Below, piece after piece: positions 46,660 through 55,250 of a DNA stretch of 64,000 bases; positions within the stretch are counted from its first letter, which is position 1, and each line of letters starts with the position of its first letter. The DNA lies in contig OZ251577.1 in the NCBI GenBank assembly GCA_965243805.1, forward strand, positions 62,001 through 126,000, written 5' to 3'. Under the pieces are notes generated by a model. It was given only the letters and a program-made list of their open reading frames with translations, was not told the origin of the DNA and searched no databases. The translations under genes and the position numbers were made by a program. This DNA comes from CATQHQ01 sp965243805 (GTDB lineage: Bacteria > Gemmatimonadota > Gemmatimonadetes > Longimicrobiales > Gaopeijiaceae).

Positions 46660-47402
46660 GGCGAGGACGCGGCGAGGGCCGAGGGCTCGGGGTTTGCAGG
46701 CGACGCCGTGCCAGCGTGGCGACGCTCCTTGCGGCGGCGGGAGTGGGCAGTTGCGCCCCGGCCCCGGCCCTCGATGCGCCCCCCGTCGGCGCGGCAGCGG
46801 AAGCGGGCTCGGGATCTGAAGCGGGGTCGCGACCGGCCTCGGGAGCGGCAGGGGCGGGCCGCTCCGGCTCTCTGCGCCAGGACCAGATCTCCGTTCGGAT
46901 GACCGCTGGCGATCTGCTGATCGAGATCACCCCGTTGGCACCCGAAGTGCTGGAAGCGGCGGCGCCGGACACGAAGCGGCGGCTGGAGCGGGTGGCAGCG
47001 GCTCACCGGCCCGACGTCGGTGGGAACCGGCCCGACTTTGGGGGGAACCGGGGCGACTTCGGCGCGAATGGGAGCGAAGGTCCACCGGCCCTCTTTCTCG
47101 TAGCGTTCTCGACGGACCGGCCTGCGACGACGTTCGAGCCCGGGGACCTGCACCTGATCTCCCGGGGTCTGCGGCAGAGGCCGGTCTTCGTGGAACCGAT
47201 CACGCCTGGTTGGGGAAGTCGCCAGTTAGCGCAACGCAGCGCCGCCCTCGCCGTCTACGGCTACCCCGACACCGTGGACCTGTCGCGGGAGCTGGTCGTG
47301 GCGTATCAGGGCGTCGAGGATTCTTCTTGGGCCGGCATCCTTGCGGAGATCGAGGCCGAGCGGGCCCGAACGACTTCAGAGAACAGGAGCAGAATATCAT
47401 GA
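46656..47402 (+). CDS. putative lipoprotein, unknown
   Basis: 248 aa. A basic leader and hydrophobic run end in GVGSC, a plausible lipobox with lipidated Cys near residue 33, followed by an Ala/Pro/Gly-rich linker. The globular part (QISVRMTAGDLLIEITPLAPE...) has no motif I recognise. A repeated unit (GNRPDFGGNRGDFGANG) sits in a loop. GTG start overlaps the engB stop and its stop overlaps the next gene. Function unknown; the partner beta-barrel next door suggests an envelope role. Confidence 0.75.
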   Translation: MRRGRGEGRGLGVCRRRRASVATLLAAAGVGSCAPAPALDAPPVGAAAEAGSGSEAGSRPASGAAGAGRSGSLRQDQISVRMTAGDLLIEITPLAPEVLEAAAPDTKRRLERVAAAHRPDVGGNRPDFGGNRGDFGANGSEGPPALFLVAFSTDRPATTFEPGDLHLISRGLRQRPVFVEPITPGWGSRQLAQRSAALAVYGYPDTVDLSRELVVAYQGVEDSSWAGILAEIEAERARTTSENRSRIS

Positions 47403-48175
47403 GCAACCCGTTCGTTCTGGTGGTGGCCGGAGTCGCGCTCGTGGGGGCCGGAGCAGAGCCGGCGGCGGCCCAGTGGAGCACGACCGAGGCGCACTACCAG
47501 GGAGGCAGCGCCTTGCGGGACCACGCCGTGAGCCCGACGGGCTTCCAGCACATCCTCACCCTTCAGCACGCCAGCGGATGGAGTCGGGGGGAGAACTTCT
47601 TCTTCGTGGACATGACGTGCTGCGAGGGCGCGGGGATCGCGAACCGGGACATCTACGGCGAGTGGTACAGCTACCTGCGCCTGGCCACCTTCTCGGACGG
47701 GCTCATCCGGGGGATCGGCCCGATCGGCGGGATCAACTGGGGCGCCCAGGCGAGGGTAGTGAAGTTCACGCCGGGCTTTCGGCTGGCCCTGGGCTTGCCC
47801 GGCTTCGCCTTCGCAAACATCGACTACACGTTCATGGTGGACCGGAGCGCCGGGTTGGACGGCGGCGGCGCACCCAAGAACGGCAACAGCCACGTCGTGG
47901 ACTTCAACTGGGCGTTGCCGTTCAGCGTGGGCTCGGCGGCGTTCTCGCTGGAGGGTCACGGCGAGTGGCAGAGCCCTCGGGACGTGGAGGGCGGCGACCG
48001 CGCACCGTACTGGATTCTGCTGCAACCCCAGCTTCGATGGGACCTGGGCAAGTCCCTGTCCGGGAACGAGGGCAGGATCTTCGTGGGAACCGAGTTCCAC
48101 GTGTGGCTGAACAAGTTCGGAGCCGCCGACGCCGACGAGGTGATCCCCCAGGCGCTGGCGGTACTTCGGTTCTGA
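47399..48175 (+). CDS. Tsx/DUF5020-like outer-membrane channel protein
   Basis: 258 aa with a clear signal peptide ending in AEPAAAQ. The mature part is rich in alternating aromatic strands (ENFFFVDMTC, WYSYLRLATF, LPGFAFANIDYTFMVD, YWILLQPQLRWDLG) and ends in Phe (LAVLRF), as outer-membrane barrels do. The layout resembles Tsx/DUF5020 nucleoside-channel proteins, which would suit the nucleoside transporter and purine phosphorylase elsewhere in the window, but that link is inferred. AGGAG lies just upstream of the ATG, which overlaps the lipoprotein stop. Converges with the sigma54 activator gene six bases away. Confidence 0.75.
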   Translation: MSNPFVLVVAGVALVGAGAEPAAAQWSTTEAHYQGGSALRDHAVSPTGFQHILTLQHASGWSRGENFFFVDMTCCEGAGIANRDIYGEWYSYLRLATFSDGLIRGIGPIGGINWGAQARVVKFTPGFRLALGLPGFAFANIDYTFMVDRSAGLDGGGAPKNGNSHVVDFNWALPFSVGSAAFSLEGHGEWQSPRDVEGGDRAPYWILLQPQLRWDLGKSLSGNEGRIFVGTEFHVWLNKFGAADADEVIPQALAVLRF

Positions 48176-48180
48176 TCGGC

Positions 48181-49917
48181 CTAGCTGTCGTCGTCGATGC
48201 CCAGCCTGGCGAGCTTTCGGTAGAGAGTCCGTTCCCCAATTCCGAGGCTCTCGGCGGCTAGGCGCCGGTTCCCGTCCACATCTCGGAGCGCGGCGCGCAC
48301 GACCTCCCGTTCGATTTCGTCCAAGGTCATTCCGGGCTCGTAGAGGACCGCGTTGGGCGACTCCTGGGCCGCCTCGGCGGGAGGAAGGGCAGAGACCGGC
48401 GGCGGCGAGTCGGTGGGCATGGCGTCGGTGGGCGAGTCGTCTTCGACCGCATAGTCTGTCGGCTCTAGCGGATCGTCGTCGAGCAGCTCCAGGGGGTCGT
48501 CGGTCGCAGCGGGCGGGGCTTCTTCTGGGTGCCCGGTGTCGCGCCGGTCGTAGACGATCTCGCCGGTTGGGAAGCGGGGCGCGTCCTCCTTGGCGCGCCG
48601 GAACGCATCGAACTCTCGCCGCAGGTCGTCGATGTCCACCTTCAAGTCCATCATTGTGCGGAAGATGAACTCGAGCTGGGGTCGCATCTCCAAGGAACCG
48701 GGTGCGGCCGGGACGCCAGCTCCGGTGGGCATGGGCGCTTGGACCAAGCTGGTGGAGCGGTCTCCCGCACGCACATCGGCAGGGATGTCCTCGGCGCGGA
48801 TCTGCCGCCCCGGGGCTAGCACCACCATGCTCTCGACCAAGTTGCGCAGCTCCCGGACGTTGCCGGGCCAGCGATGCCGGACCAGGATGCGCATCGCCTT
48901 GTCCGTGAGTCCCTGGAAGAAGCCGCGGTCGTGGCGCTGGATCGCGTCGGCGACGAAGGCGTTCACTAGCAGGGGGATGTCCTCGCGTCGGTCGCGTAGG
49001 GGGGGCAACGCGATGTGGAGCACGTTGAGGCGGTAGTAGAGGTCCTTGCGGAAGTCACCGGTGGCCACGCGCTCGGGCAACCGCTGGTTGGTGGCGGCGA
49101 GGATGCGGACGTCGACGCGGATCGGCTTCTGCCCGCCCACCCGGAGGAACTCCTGCTGCTCCAGCACGCGAAGGAGCTTGGTCTGGGTCTGGATCGGCAT
49201 CTCGCCGATCTCGTCGAGGAAGACGGTCCCGCCGTCGGCCAGCTCGAATATGCCCTTGCGCATGTCCACGGCACCGGTGAACGCCCCCTTCTCGTGACCG
49301 AAGAGCTCGCTCTCCAGCAACGTCTCGGAGAGGGCGGCCATGTTTACGGGGATGAACGCCTGGTGGCGTCGCTTGGAGAGGGCGTGGAGCCCCCGGGCCA
49401 CCAGCTCCTTGCCCGTGCCCGACTCGCCCGTGACGAGGACGGTCGCGTCCACCGGGGCGATCTGGACGACCCGTTCCATCACTTCGACCATGGCGTCGGT
49501 CTCGCCGACGATCCCGGTGGAGCTCCGCAGGCGTTTGCGCTCGACGGTGCGGCGGCCCACCAAGACGATCTCGTCGGGATCCGCCGGCGACGGGAAGGTC
49601 GCCGAGGCGTTCTTCGGTGCAGGCGCTCCGGGGCGGCCCCCGACCACGAAGATCGGGACGCCCATCTTGCGGCCTTGGCGGACGGCATAGGAGGTGCTCT
49701 TGGCGGGAGCACTCTCGGCGGAAGCACTCTCGGCGGAAGCACTATTGGCGGGAGCGTCCAGTCCGCCGGTCACCACCAGCAGCACGGCGTCCTTCACGTG
49801 CGACGGGTCTTCTCCCTTGGCCAGGAGCTCCACGTGGTAGCCGGCTCGTTGGAATCCGGTCCGGAGCTTGCCCGCAAGGGGAAGGTCGTGGGTGGTGAGG
49901 AGGACGGACTCCGCCAT
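48181..49917 (-). CDS. sigma54-dependent activator (NtrC-type, atypical receiver)
   Basis: 578 aa enhancer-binding protein. Central AAA+ domain with Walker A GESGTGKELVA, the sigma54-contact loop GAFTGA (in EKGAFTGAVDMRKG), Walker B GTVFLDEIGEMP and the arginine-finger region WPGNVRELRNLVE. The C-terminus has a Fis-type helix-turn-helix (NRRLAAESLGIGERTLYRK). The N-terminal 130 residues look receiver-like (SVLLTTHDLPLAGKL) but the phospho-acceptor Asp after the third strand is absent (LLVVTGG), and a Ser/Ala/Glu repeat interrupts it, so activation is unlikely to be by ordinary phosphorylation. A long acidic linker joins the AAA+ and HTH parts. Last gene of the hslVU-argF-gcvT run. Confidence 0.93.
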   Translation of the reverse strand: MAESVLLTTHDLPLAGKLRTGFQRAGYHVELLAKGEDPSHVKDAVLLVVTGGLDAPANSASAESASAESAPAKSTSYAVRQGRKMGVPIFVVGGRPGAPAPKNASATFPSPADPDEIVLVGRRTVERKRLRSSTGIVGETDAMVEVMERVVQIAPVDATVLVTGESGTGKELVARGLHALSKRRHQAFIPVNMAALSETLLESELFGHEKGAFTGAVDMRKGIFELADGGTVFLDEIGEMPIQTQTKLLRVLEQQEFLRVGGQKPIRVDVRILAATNQRLPERVATGDFRKDLYYRLNVLHIALPPLRDRREDIPLLVNAFVADAIQRHDRGFFQGLTDKAMRILVRHRWPGNVRELRNLVESMVVLAPGRQIRAEDIPADVRAGDRSTSLVQAPMPTGAGVPAAPGSLEMRPQLEFIFRTMMDLKVDIDDLRREFDAFRRAKEDAPRFPTGEIVYDRRDTGHPEEAPPAATDDPLELLDDDPLEPTDYAVEDDSPTDAMPTDSPPPVSALPPAEAAQESPNAVLYEPGMTLDEIEREVVRAALRDVDGNRRLAAESLGIGERTLYRKLARLGIDDDS

Positions 49918-49941
49918 GAGGCGACTCGGGGCTTGCGGGGG

Positions 49942-51060
49942 CTATCTGCGGATCGAACCCTCGGTGTAGAACGGCGGCCGTTGCGTGCGGCCGGCCACTA
50001 CTCGTCCTCGGATGCGGACGCCCACGTCGGTGCCTGGACGGGCCGCGTCGGTGGGAAGGTACCCTAGCGCCACGCCGCATCCCAACGACGGGCTCGCCAC
50101 GCCCGAAGTCACCACGCCCACATCCTGGCCCTGGTGGACGAGGGGGTAGCCCGGCCGAGGGAAGCCGCGCTCCAGGAGGCGTATCCCCACCAGGCGGTGC
50201 GCGGGACCCCGGGCCTTCTCGGCGGCCAGCGCTTCCCGGCCCACGAAATCGCCGGCGTCGAGCTTCACGATCCATCCCAGGCCGGACTCCAGCGCGGTGC
50301 GCTCCTCGCTCAGGTCGTTGCCGTAGAGGGCGTAGCCGACCTCGAGGCGCAGGGAGTCACGGGCGCCCAGGCCCGCGGGGACCAAGCCGTGCGCCTCCCC
50401 CGCCCCCTGTACGGCGCGCCAGACGGCCTCGGCGCCCGTTGCCGGAACGTAGAGCTCGAAGCCGTCTTCGCCGGTGTAGCCGGTGCGGCTGATCACCGCG
50501 TCCACGCCGGCCACTGTTCCTGTGGCGAAGCGGTAGTAGCCGATGGCGGCGAGGTCTTCTTCGGCGAGCGACGACAGCGGGGCCAAGATGCGCTGGCTCG
50601 CGGGACCCTGGAGGGCGACGAGGGCGATGTCGTCGGAGTCGTCGGAGAGCTCCACGTCGAAGGGACCCGCATGTCGCGTGACCCACTCCCAGTCCTTTCG
50701 GCGGTTGCTTGCGTTGACCACCAGCACGAAGTGGTCCTCGAAGCGGTAGACGAGCAAGTCGTCCAGGACCCGTCCATCCTCGTTGCAGAGAGCCGAGTAC
50801 TGGGCCTGCCCGACCGCGACCCGGGAAACGTCGTTGACGGTCAGGTACTGCACGAGGTGGGCCGCCTGGGGACCTCGGACGGTGAACTCGCCCATGTGCG
50901 AGACGTCGAAGAGGCCCGCCGCGGTGCGCACGGCGGCGTGCTCGGCGCGGATGCCAGTGGGGTACTGGATCGGCATCTGGTAGCCGGCAAAAGGGACCAT
51001 CTTTGCGCCCAGCGAGACGTGGACGTCGTGGAGGGGTGTACGAGCGGGGGCCGGGTCCAT
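49942..51060 (-). CDS. gcvT: glycine cleavage system T protein (aminomethyltransferase)
   Basis: Transfers the aminomethyl carbon from H protein to THF, releasing ammonia, in glycine cleavage. 372 aa. Seen: LHDVHVSLGAKMVPFAGYQMPIQY (split across residues 10-34), FDVSHMGEFTV, the folate-site RTGYTGEDGFELYV and LGARDSLRLEVGYALYGND, and the C-terminal VGVVTSGVASPSLGCGVALG. Start ATG 51060. The other gcv genes are not in the window. Confidence 0.96.
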   Translation of the reverse strand: MDPAPARTPLHDVHVSLGAKMVPFAGYQMPIQYPTGIRAEHAAVRTAAGLFDVSHMGEFTVRGPQAAHLVQYLTVNDVSRVAVGQAQYSALCNEDGRVLDDLLVYRFEDHFVLVVNASNRRKDWEWVTRHAGPFDVELSDDSDDIALVALQGPASQRILAPLSSLAEEDLAAIGYYRFATGTVAGVDAVISRTGYTGEDGFELYVPATGAEAVWRAVQGAGEAHGLVPAGLGARDSLRLEVGYALYGNDLSEERTALESGLGWIVKLDAGDFVGREALAAEKARGPAHRLVGIRLLERGFPRPGYPLVHQGQDVGVVTSGVASPSLGCGVALGYLPTDAARPGTDVGVRIRGRVVAGRTQRPPFYTEGSIRR

Positions 51061-51145
51061 TCGGTTCGCGCTCCTTCTGTCGGCAGAGTGGGCGTGGAGG
51101 TGGGGGTAGAGGGGGCGGGTCAGGAGTGGGGGGCGTAGGGGCGGG

Positions 51146-52141
51146 TCAGGAGTGGGCCGACGGGCCGATCAGACCCAGGAGGATTGCCTTGATCACGTGC
51201 AGCCGGTTCTCGGCTTCTTCGAACACCCGGGAGCGGGGGCCGTCGATGACGGAGGCGGCAACCTCCTCGCCTCGGTGGGCGGGAAGGCAGTGCAGGAAGA
51301 TCGCCGCGGGGTCCGCGCGCTCCATGAGGGCGTCGTCCACGCAGTAGCCGGCGAACGCCGCCTTCCGGGCCTGCGCTTCGTCCTCCATGCCCATCGACGT
51401 CCAGACGTCCGTGGTCACCACATGCGCGGCCTCGACGGCCTCGGCCGGGTCGCGCAGCAGCTGGGCGCCGGCGTGGCGGCGGGCCCGCTCCAGGATCGCC
51501 GGGTCCGGGTCGTAGCCCTCGGGACACGCCAGCCGCAGCGCGAAGCCGAAGCGGGAGGCGGCGTTGAGCCAAGAGTTGGCCACGTTGTTGCCGTCGCCGA
51601 CCCAAGCCACTCGCAGTTCGTCCAGTCGGCGCAGTCCGTCCAGCCCCGGCCCGGCCAGTCCGTCCAGCCCTGGCCCGAACTCCTCGTAGGCCGTGAGGAG
51701 GTCGGCGAGGACTTGGCAGGGGTGGAGCAGGTCAGTGAGGCCGTTGACCACCGGCACCGACGCCTGGCGGGCGAACTCCAGGACCTCCTGGTGCGCGGCG
51801 GTGCGGACGAGGATCGCGTCCACGTAGCGGCTCAGCACCTTGGCCGTGTCGGCCACGCTCTCGCCCCGGCCCATCTGGGAGTCCTGGTCGGAGATCATGA
51901 CCGCGTGGCCTCCCAGCTGGGTCATGCCCGCCTCGGCGCTGACCCGGGTGCGGGTCGAACTCTTGCGGAAGATCATGGCCAGGGTGCGGCCGGCCAGGAG
52001 CGGCCCCGAGAGTTCGCCGGACTTGAGGCGGGCCGCGTCGCGGAGGCATGCGCGGAGGCGAGGGCCGTCGTGGTCGGTCAGGTCGAGGAAGTGGCGGGCG
52101 GCGGGCGGCGGGCCGGCACCGAGCGAAGCGACCGACTGCAT
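51146..52141 (-). CDS. argF: ornithine carbamoyltransferase
   Basis: Makes citrulline from ornithine and carbamoyl phosphate in arginine synthesis. 331 aa: carbamoyl-phosphate motif KSSTRTRVS, MGRGES, ornithine-domain HPCQVLADLL, and the catalytic-loop HCLPAHRGEEV. An eight-residue tandem repeat (AGPGLDGL, DNA period 24 at 51632-51679) is inserted in the loop between domains. Four bases separate it from hslU on the same strand. A tandem repeat also marks the gap to gcvT. Confidence 0.96.
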   Translation of the reverse strand: MQSVASLGAGPPPAARHFLDLTDHDGPRLRACLRDAARLKSGELSGPLLAGRTLAMIFRKSSTRTRVSAEAGMTQLGGHAVMISDQDSQMGRGESVADTAKVLSRYVDAILVRTAAHQEVLEFARQASVPVVNGLTDLLHPCQVLADLLTAYEEFGPGLDGLAGPGLDGLRRLDELRVAWVGDGNNVANSWLNAASRFGFALRLACPEGYDPDPAILERARRHAGAQLLRDPAEAVEAAHVVTTDVWTSMGMEDEAQARKAAFAGYCVDDALMERADPAAIFLHCLPAHRGEEVAASVIDGPRSRVFEEAENRLHVIKAILLGLIGPSAHS

Positions 52142-52144
52142 CGA

Positions 52145-53707
52145 TCAGAGGATGTAGCGGCTGACGTCTTCGTCGGAGGCCACTTTTTCCAGCCGCTTTG
52201 CGACGAACGTCTTGGAGACGACCACCTTCTTGCCCTGTCCCTCGTCGGGAAGTCCGAACATCAGGTCCTCCAAGAGGTTGGTGAGGACGGTGCGGAGCCG
52301 GCGTGCGCCGATGTTCTCCAGTCGGTCGTTGAGGTCGGCGGCGATTCGGGCGATCTCGGCGATCCCGCCGGCAGTGAACCTCACGCTCGCGCCTTCGGTC
52401 TCGACCAGGGCTCCGTACTGGCGCACCAGGGCGTTCTGGGGCTCCTGGAGGATGCGGACGAACTCGGGGGCGCCCAGGCTCTTCAGCTCCACGCGGATGG
52501 GGAAGCGTCCTTGGAGTTCGGGGATCAGGTCCGAGGGCTTGGCGACGTGGAACGCCCCGGCGGCGATGAAGAGCATGTGGTCGGTGCGGACGATCCCGTA
52601 GCGGGTCTGGACGTTGGAGCCCTCGACGATGGGGAGGAGGTCCCGCTGAACCCCTTCCCTGCTCACGTCGGGACCTGCCACTGCTCGTCCGCTGGCCACC
52701 TTGTCCAGCTCGTCGAGAAAGACGATCCCGATCTCCTCGGCCCGGTCCATCGCCTCGTTGACCACTTCGTCCATGTCCACCAGCCGGTCCAGCTCCTCTT
52801 GCAGCAGGATCCGCCTGGCCTCGCCGATCGTGACGCCGCGGCGCTTGGTGCGCTTGGGGAGCATGTCTTGGAGCATCTCGGTGAAGTTGATGTCCACGCC
52901 CTCCATGCCTCCGATGGGGAACATCATCCCCTCCATTGACGGGGAGTGCTGGATGTCGATCTCCACCTTCCGGTCTTCCAGCTGACCGTCGTTGAGGAGC
53001 TTGCGCAGCTTCTCGCGGGTTCGGGCGCGGCGCTCGGCCAAGGCCGCCTCGTCGGCGGAGCCCGTCGCCCCACGTCCGACTCCGCCTGGACCCGCCACGA
53101 AGATCTTCGGCGGGCCGGCCGGGCCGCCCGACTGCGGGGAAACGGAGGCCGCAGGGCCGGGGCCGACGGTCCGCTTCTTGGGAGACGGAGCTTCGCTGGA
53201 GTCGGGAAGCAGCAGGTCCAGCAGGCGTTCCTCCACGTTCTGCTCTGCCGCTTCCCGCACGTCTTCCTCGCGCTCGGTGCGCACCATGCTGACGGCGGTG
53301 TCCACCAAGTCGCGGATCATCGACTCCACGTCCCGGCCCACGTAGCCGACCTCGGTGAACTTGGAAGCCTCGACCTTGACGAAGGGGGAGCCGGCCAAGC
53401 GGGCTAGGCGGCGGGCGATCTCCGTCTTCCCCACTCCGGTGGGACCGATCATGATCAGGTTGTTGGGGAGGATCTCGTCGCGCAGCTCCTCTTCCACCTG
53501 CTGGCGCCGCCAGCGGTTCCGGAGCGCGATCGCGACCGCTTTCTTGGCGTCCGCCTGTCCGACGATGTACTTGTCGAGCTCGACGACGATCTGCCGAGGG
53601 GTGAGGCGGCTCAACCCCCAGTCGTCGCGGCCGGTCTGTTCGGGGTCGGGGGCTTCGCCCTGCTTCGGGGGCGACTGGGAGGCCGACGCTCGCGGCTTCG
53701 AGGTCAC
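52145..53707 (-). CDS. hslU: HslVU protease ATPase subunit
   Basis: AAA+ unfoldase partner of HslV (520 aa). N-terminus TPRQIVVELDKYIVGQADAKKAVAIAL, Walker A GPTGVGKTEIA, the family KFTEVGYVGRDVESMIRDLV, Walker B IVFLDELDKVA, and the C-terminal tail SRYIL that inserts into HslV. The intermediate I-domain has an expanded Gly/Pro-rich loop. GTG start overlaps the hslV stop (GTGA 53704-53707). Confidence 0.97.
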   Translation of the reverse strand: MTSKPRASASQSPPKQGEAPDPEQTGRDDWGLSRLTPRQIVVELDKYIVGQADAKKAVAIALRNRWRRQQVEEELRDEILPNNLIMIGPTGVGKTEIARRLARLAGSPFVKVEASKFTEVGYVGRDVESMIRDLVDTAVSMVRTEREEDVREAAEQNVEERLLDLLLPDSSEAPSPKKRTVGPGPAASVSPQSGGPAGPPKIFVAGPGGVGRGATGSADEAALAERRARTREKLRKLLNDGQLEDRKVEIDIQHSPSMEGMMFPIGGMEGVDINFTEMLQDMLPKRTKRRGVTIGEARRILLQEELDRLVDMDEVVNEAMDRAEEIGIVFLDELDKVASGRAVAGPDVSREGVQRDLLPIVEGSNVQTRYGIVRTDHMLFIAAGAFHVAKPSDLIPELQGRFPIRVELKSLGAPEFVRILQEPQNALVRQYGALVETEGASVRFTAGGIAEIARIAADLNDRLENIGARRLRTVLTNLLEDLMFGLPDEGQGKKVVVSKTFVAKRLEKVASDEDVSRYIL

Positions 53708-54276
53708 GAGGGGTTGAGCTCCAAGACAGTGATCTCCCGGTTGGTGAAGACGCAGATGTCGGCGGCGATCTCCAGAGCCCCGCGGGCGATCTCCGCCGCC
53801 TCCAGCTTGGGGCGCTGCTGGAAGAGGGCGCGGGCCGCCGCCAGGGCGTAGCCGCCGCCGGAGCCGATCGCCAGGATCGGCCGGTCGGGCTCGATGACGT
53901 TGCCGTCGCCGCCCACGAGGAAGAGGTGCTCCGAATCGGCCACGGCGAGAAGAGCCTCCAGGCGGCGGAGGTAGCGGTCGGTGCGCCACTCCTTGGCCAG
54001 CTCGACGCACGCCCGGGGCAGGTTGGAGGGCCAGCGCTCCAGCTTCGACTCCAGCTTGGCGAAGAGGGTGAAGGCGTCGGCCACCGCGCCGGCGAAGCCC
54101 ACGAGGACGTTGCCCTCCCGGAGGCGGCGAACTTTGCGCGCCGCGCCCTTTACGACCGTGTCGCCGACGGTAACCTGCCCGTCGCCGGCCATCGCCACGC
54201 GGCCGTTTCTGGCCACGGCGACGACGGTGGTGGCTCGCACGCGAGCGCTGGGGAGGACGGGGGACGCAGGATGCAT
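53704..54276 (-). CDS. hslV: HslV threonine peptidase
   Basis: Proteasome-like peptidase (190 aa). The nucleophile Thr is within RATTVVAVARNG at residue 16 or 17 (ATG 54276 numbering), so a short propeptide must be removed; GTG 54240 would shorten it to three residues. GDGQVTVG, KVRRL and the later GGDGNVIEPD and GSGGGYALAAARAL complete the family pattern. Between xerC and hslU in a conserved order. Confidence 0.95.
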   Translation of the reverse strand: MHPASPVLPSARVRATTVVAVARNGRVAMAGDGQVTVGDTVVKGAARKVRRLREGNVLVGFAGAVADAFTLFAKLESKLERWPSNLPRACVELAKEWRTDRYLRRLEALLAVADSEHLFLVGGDGNVIEPDRPILAIGSGGGYALAAARALFQQRPKLEAAEIARGALEIAADICVFTNREITVLELNPS

Positions 54277-54320
54277 GGCACACCAAAGTTAGTGGGGTCG
54301 GCAACCCCTGGGTGGTCGGG

Positions 54321-55250
54321 CTACGCTCTGGGGTGCGCGGAGTTGTAGACCCGGCGCAGGCGTTCCTTGGAGGTGTGGGCGTAGATCTGGGTCGTGGAGA
54401 GAGAGGCGTGACCCAGCATCTCCTTGACGGCCATCAGGTCGGCGCCCGAGTCCAGAAGGTGTGTGGCGAACGAGTGACGGAGGGAGTGGACCGACAGCCC
54501 CTCGGCGGCGGCGAACTGGTCCAGTGTCGCCGACACCGCCTTCTGGATCGAGCGGACCGAGAGCCGCCCGCCGGAGCGGTTCACGAAGAGGGCGCGGCAA
54601 CCGGGACGGGCCGTCTCCTGTCGCCTGGGAAGGTAGTTGCGGACGGCCCGAACGGCGGCGGCGGTGACGGGCACGATCCGCTCCTTGTCCCCCTTGCCCA
54701 GCGTTCTGAGCTGACCGCGCTGCAAGTCGAGCGAACTCGGGTTCAGGGACGCCAGCTCCGAGACGCGGAGGCCGCTGCCGTACAGGAGTTCCAGCATCGC
54801 CAGGAGGCGAGTCTCGGCGAGGCCGTTCGCCTGGGCGGCCCGGTCCGCTGCCCACCGGAAGAGGGAGTCGATCTCCTTGCCGCGGAGGTGGCCGGGGAGG
54901 GTTCGGTCGAGCTTGGGGCCCCGGACTTCCCGGGCAGGGTTCGAGGGGACCGCCCCCTCCTTGCGAAGGTGGCCGAAGAACGAGCGGGCGGCCGACAGGC
55001 GACGGGCGATCGTCCGTGGGGCGAGTCCCCGGCGACGGGCTTCGCCCAGGTAGGCGCGGACCACGGCCCGGTCCACCTCGCGCCAGCGGAAGTCGTCGCG
55101 ACCGAGGTAGACGGCGACGAAGCGCTCCAGGTCGGCCAAGTCCTGGCGGTACCCGGCGATTGTGTGGACCGCCAAGCGGCGCACCGTTTCCAGGTGGTTG
55201 AGGAAGCGGGCGGTCTCGGGGGTGGCCAGGCGCGGCGGCGAGGAGTTCAC
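54321..55250 (-). CDS. xerC: tyrosine recombinase XerC
   Basis: Site-specific recombinase for chromosome dimer resolution (309 aa). Core-binding N-domain, then the catalytic set: Arg in GSGLRVSELASL, Lys in TLGKGDKERIVPV, HxxR in HSLRHSFATHLL, His in LGHASLSTTQIYAH and the nucleophile Tyr in the same stretch. GTG start overlaps the trmFO stop. The topA-trmFO-xerC-hslV-hslU order is the housekeeping context, not a mobile element. Confidence 0.95.
   Translation of the reverse strand: MNSSPPRLATPETARFLNHLETVRRLAVHTIAGYRQDLADLERFVAVYLGRDDFRWREVDRAVVRAYLGEARRRGLAPRTIARRLSAARSFFGHLRKEGAVPSNPAREVRGPKLDRTLPGHLRGKEIDSLFRWAADRAAQANGLAETRLLAMLELLYGSGLRVSELASLNPSSLDLQRGQLRTLGKGDKERIVPVTAAAVRAVRNYLPRRQETARPGCRALFVNRSGGRLSVRSIQKAVSATLDQFAAAEGLSVHSLRHSFATHLLDSGADLMAVKEMLGHASLSTTQIYAHTSKERLRRVYNSAHPRA

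Noticed and set aside
54321..55250. Tyrosine recombinase as the integrase of a mobile element
   Set aside because: The topA-trmFO-xerC-hslV-hslU order is the conserved housekeeping setting of XerC; no attachment repeats or cargo flank it.
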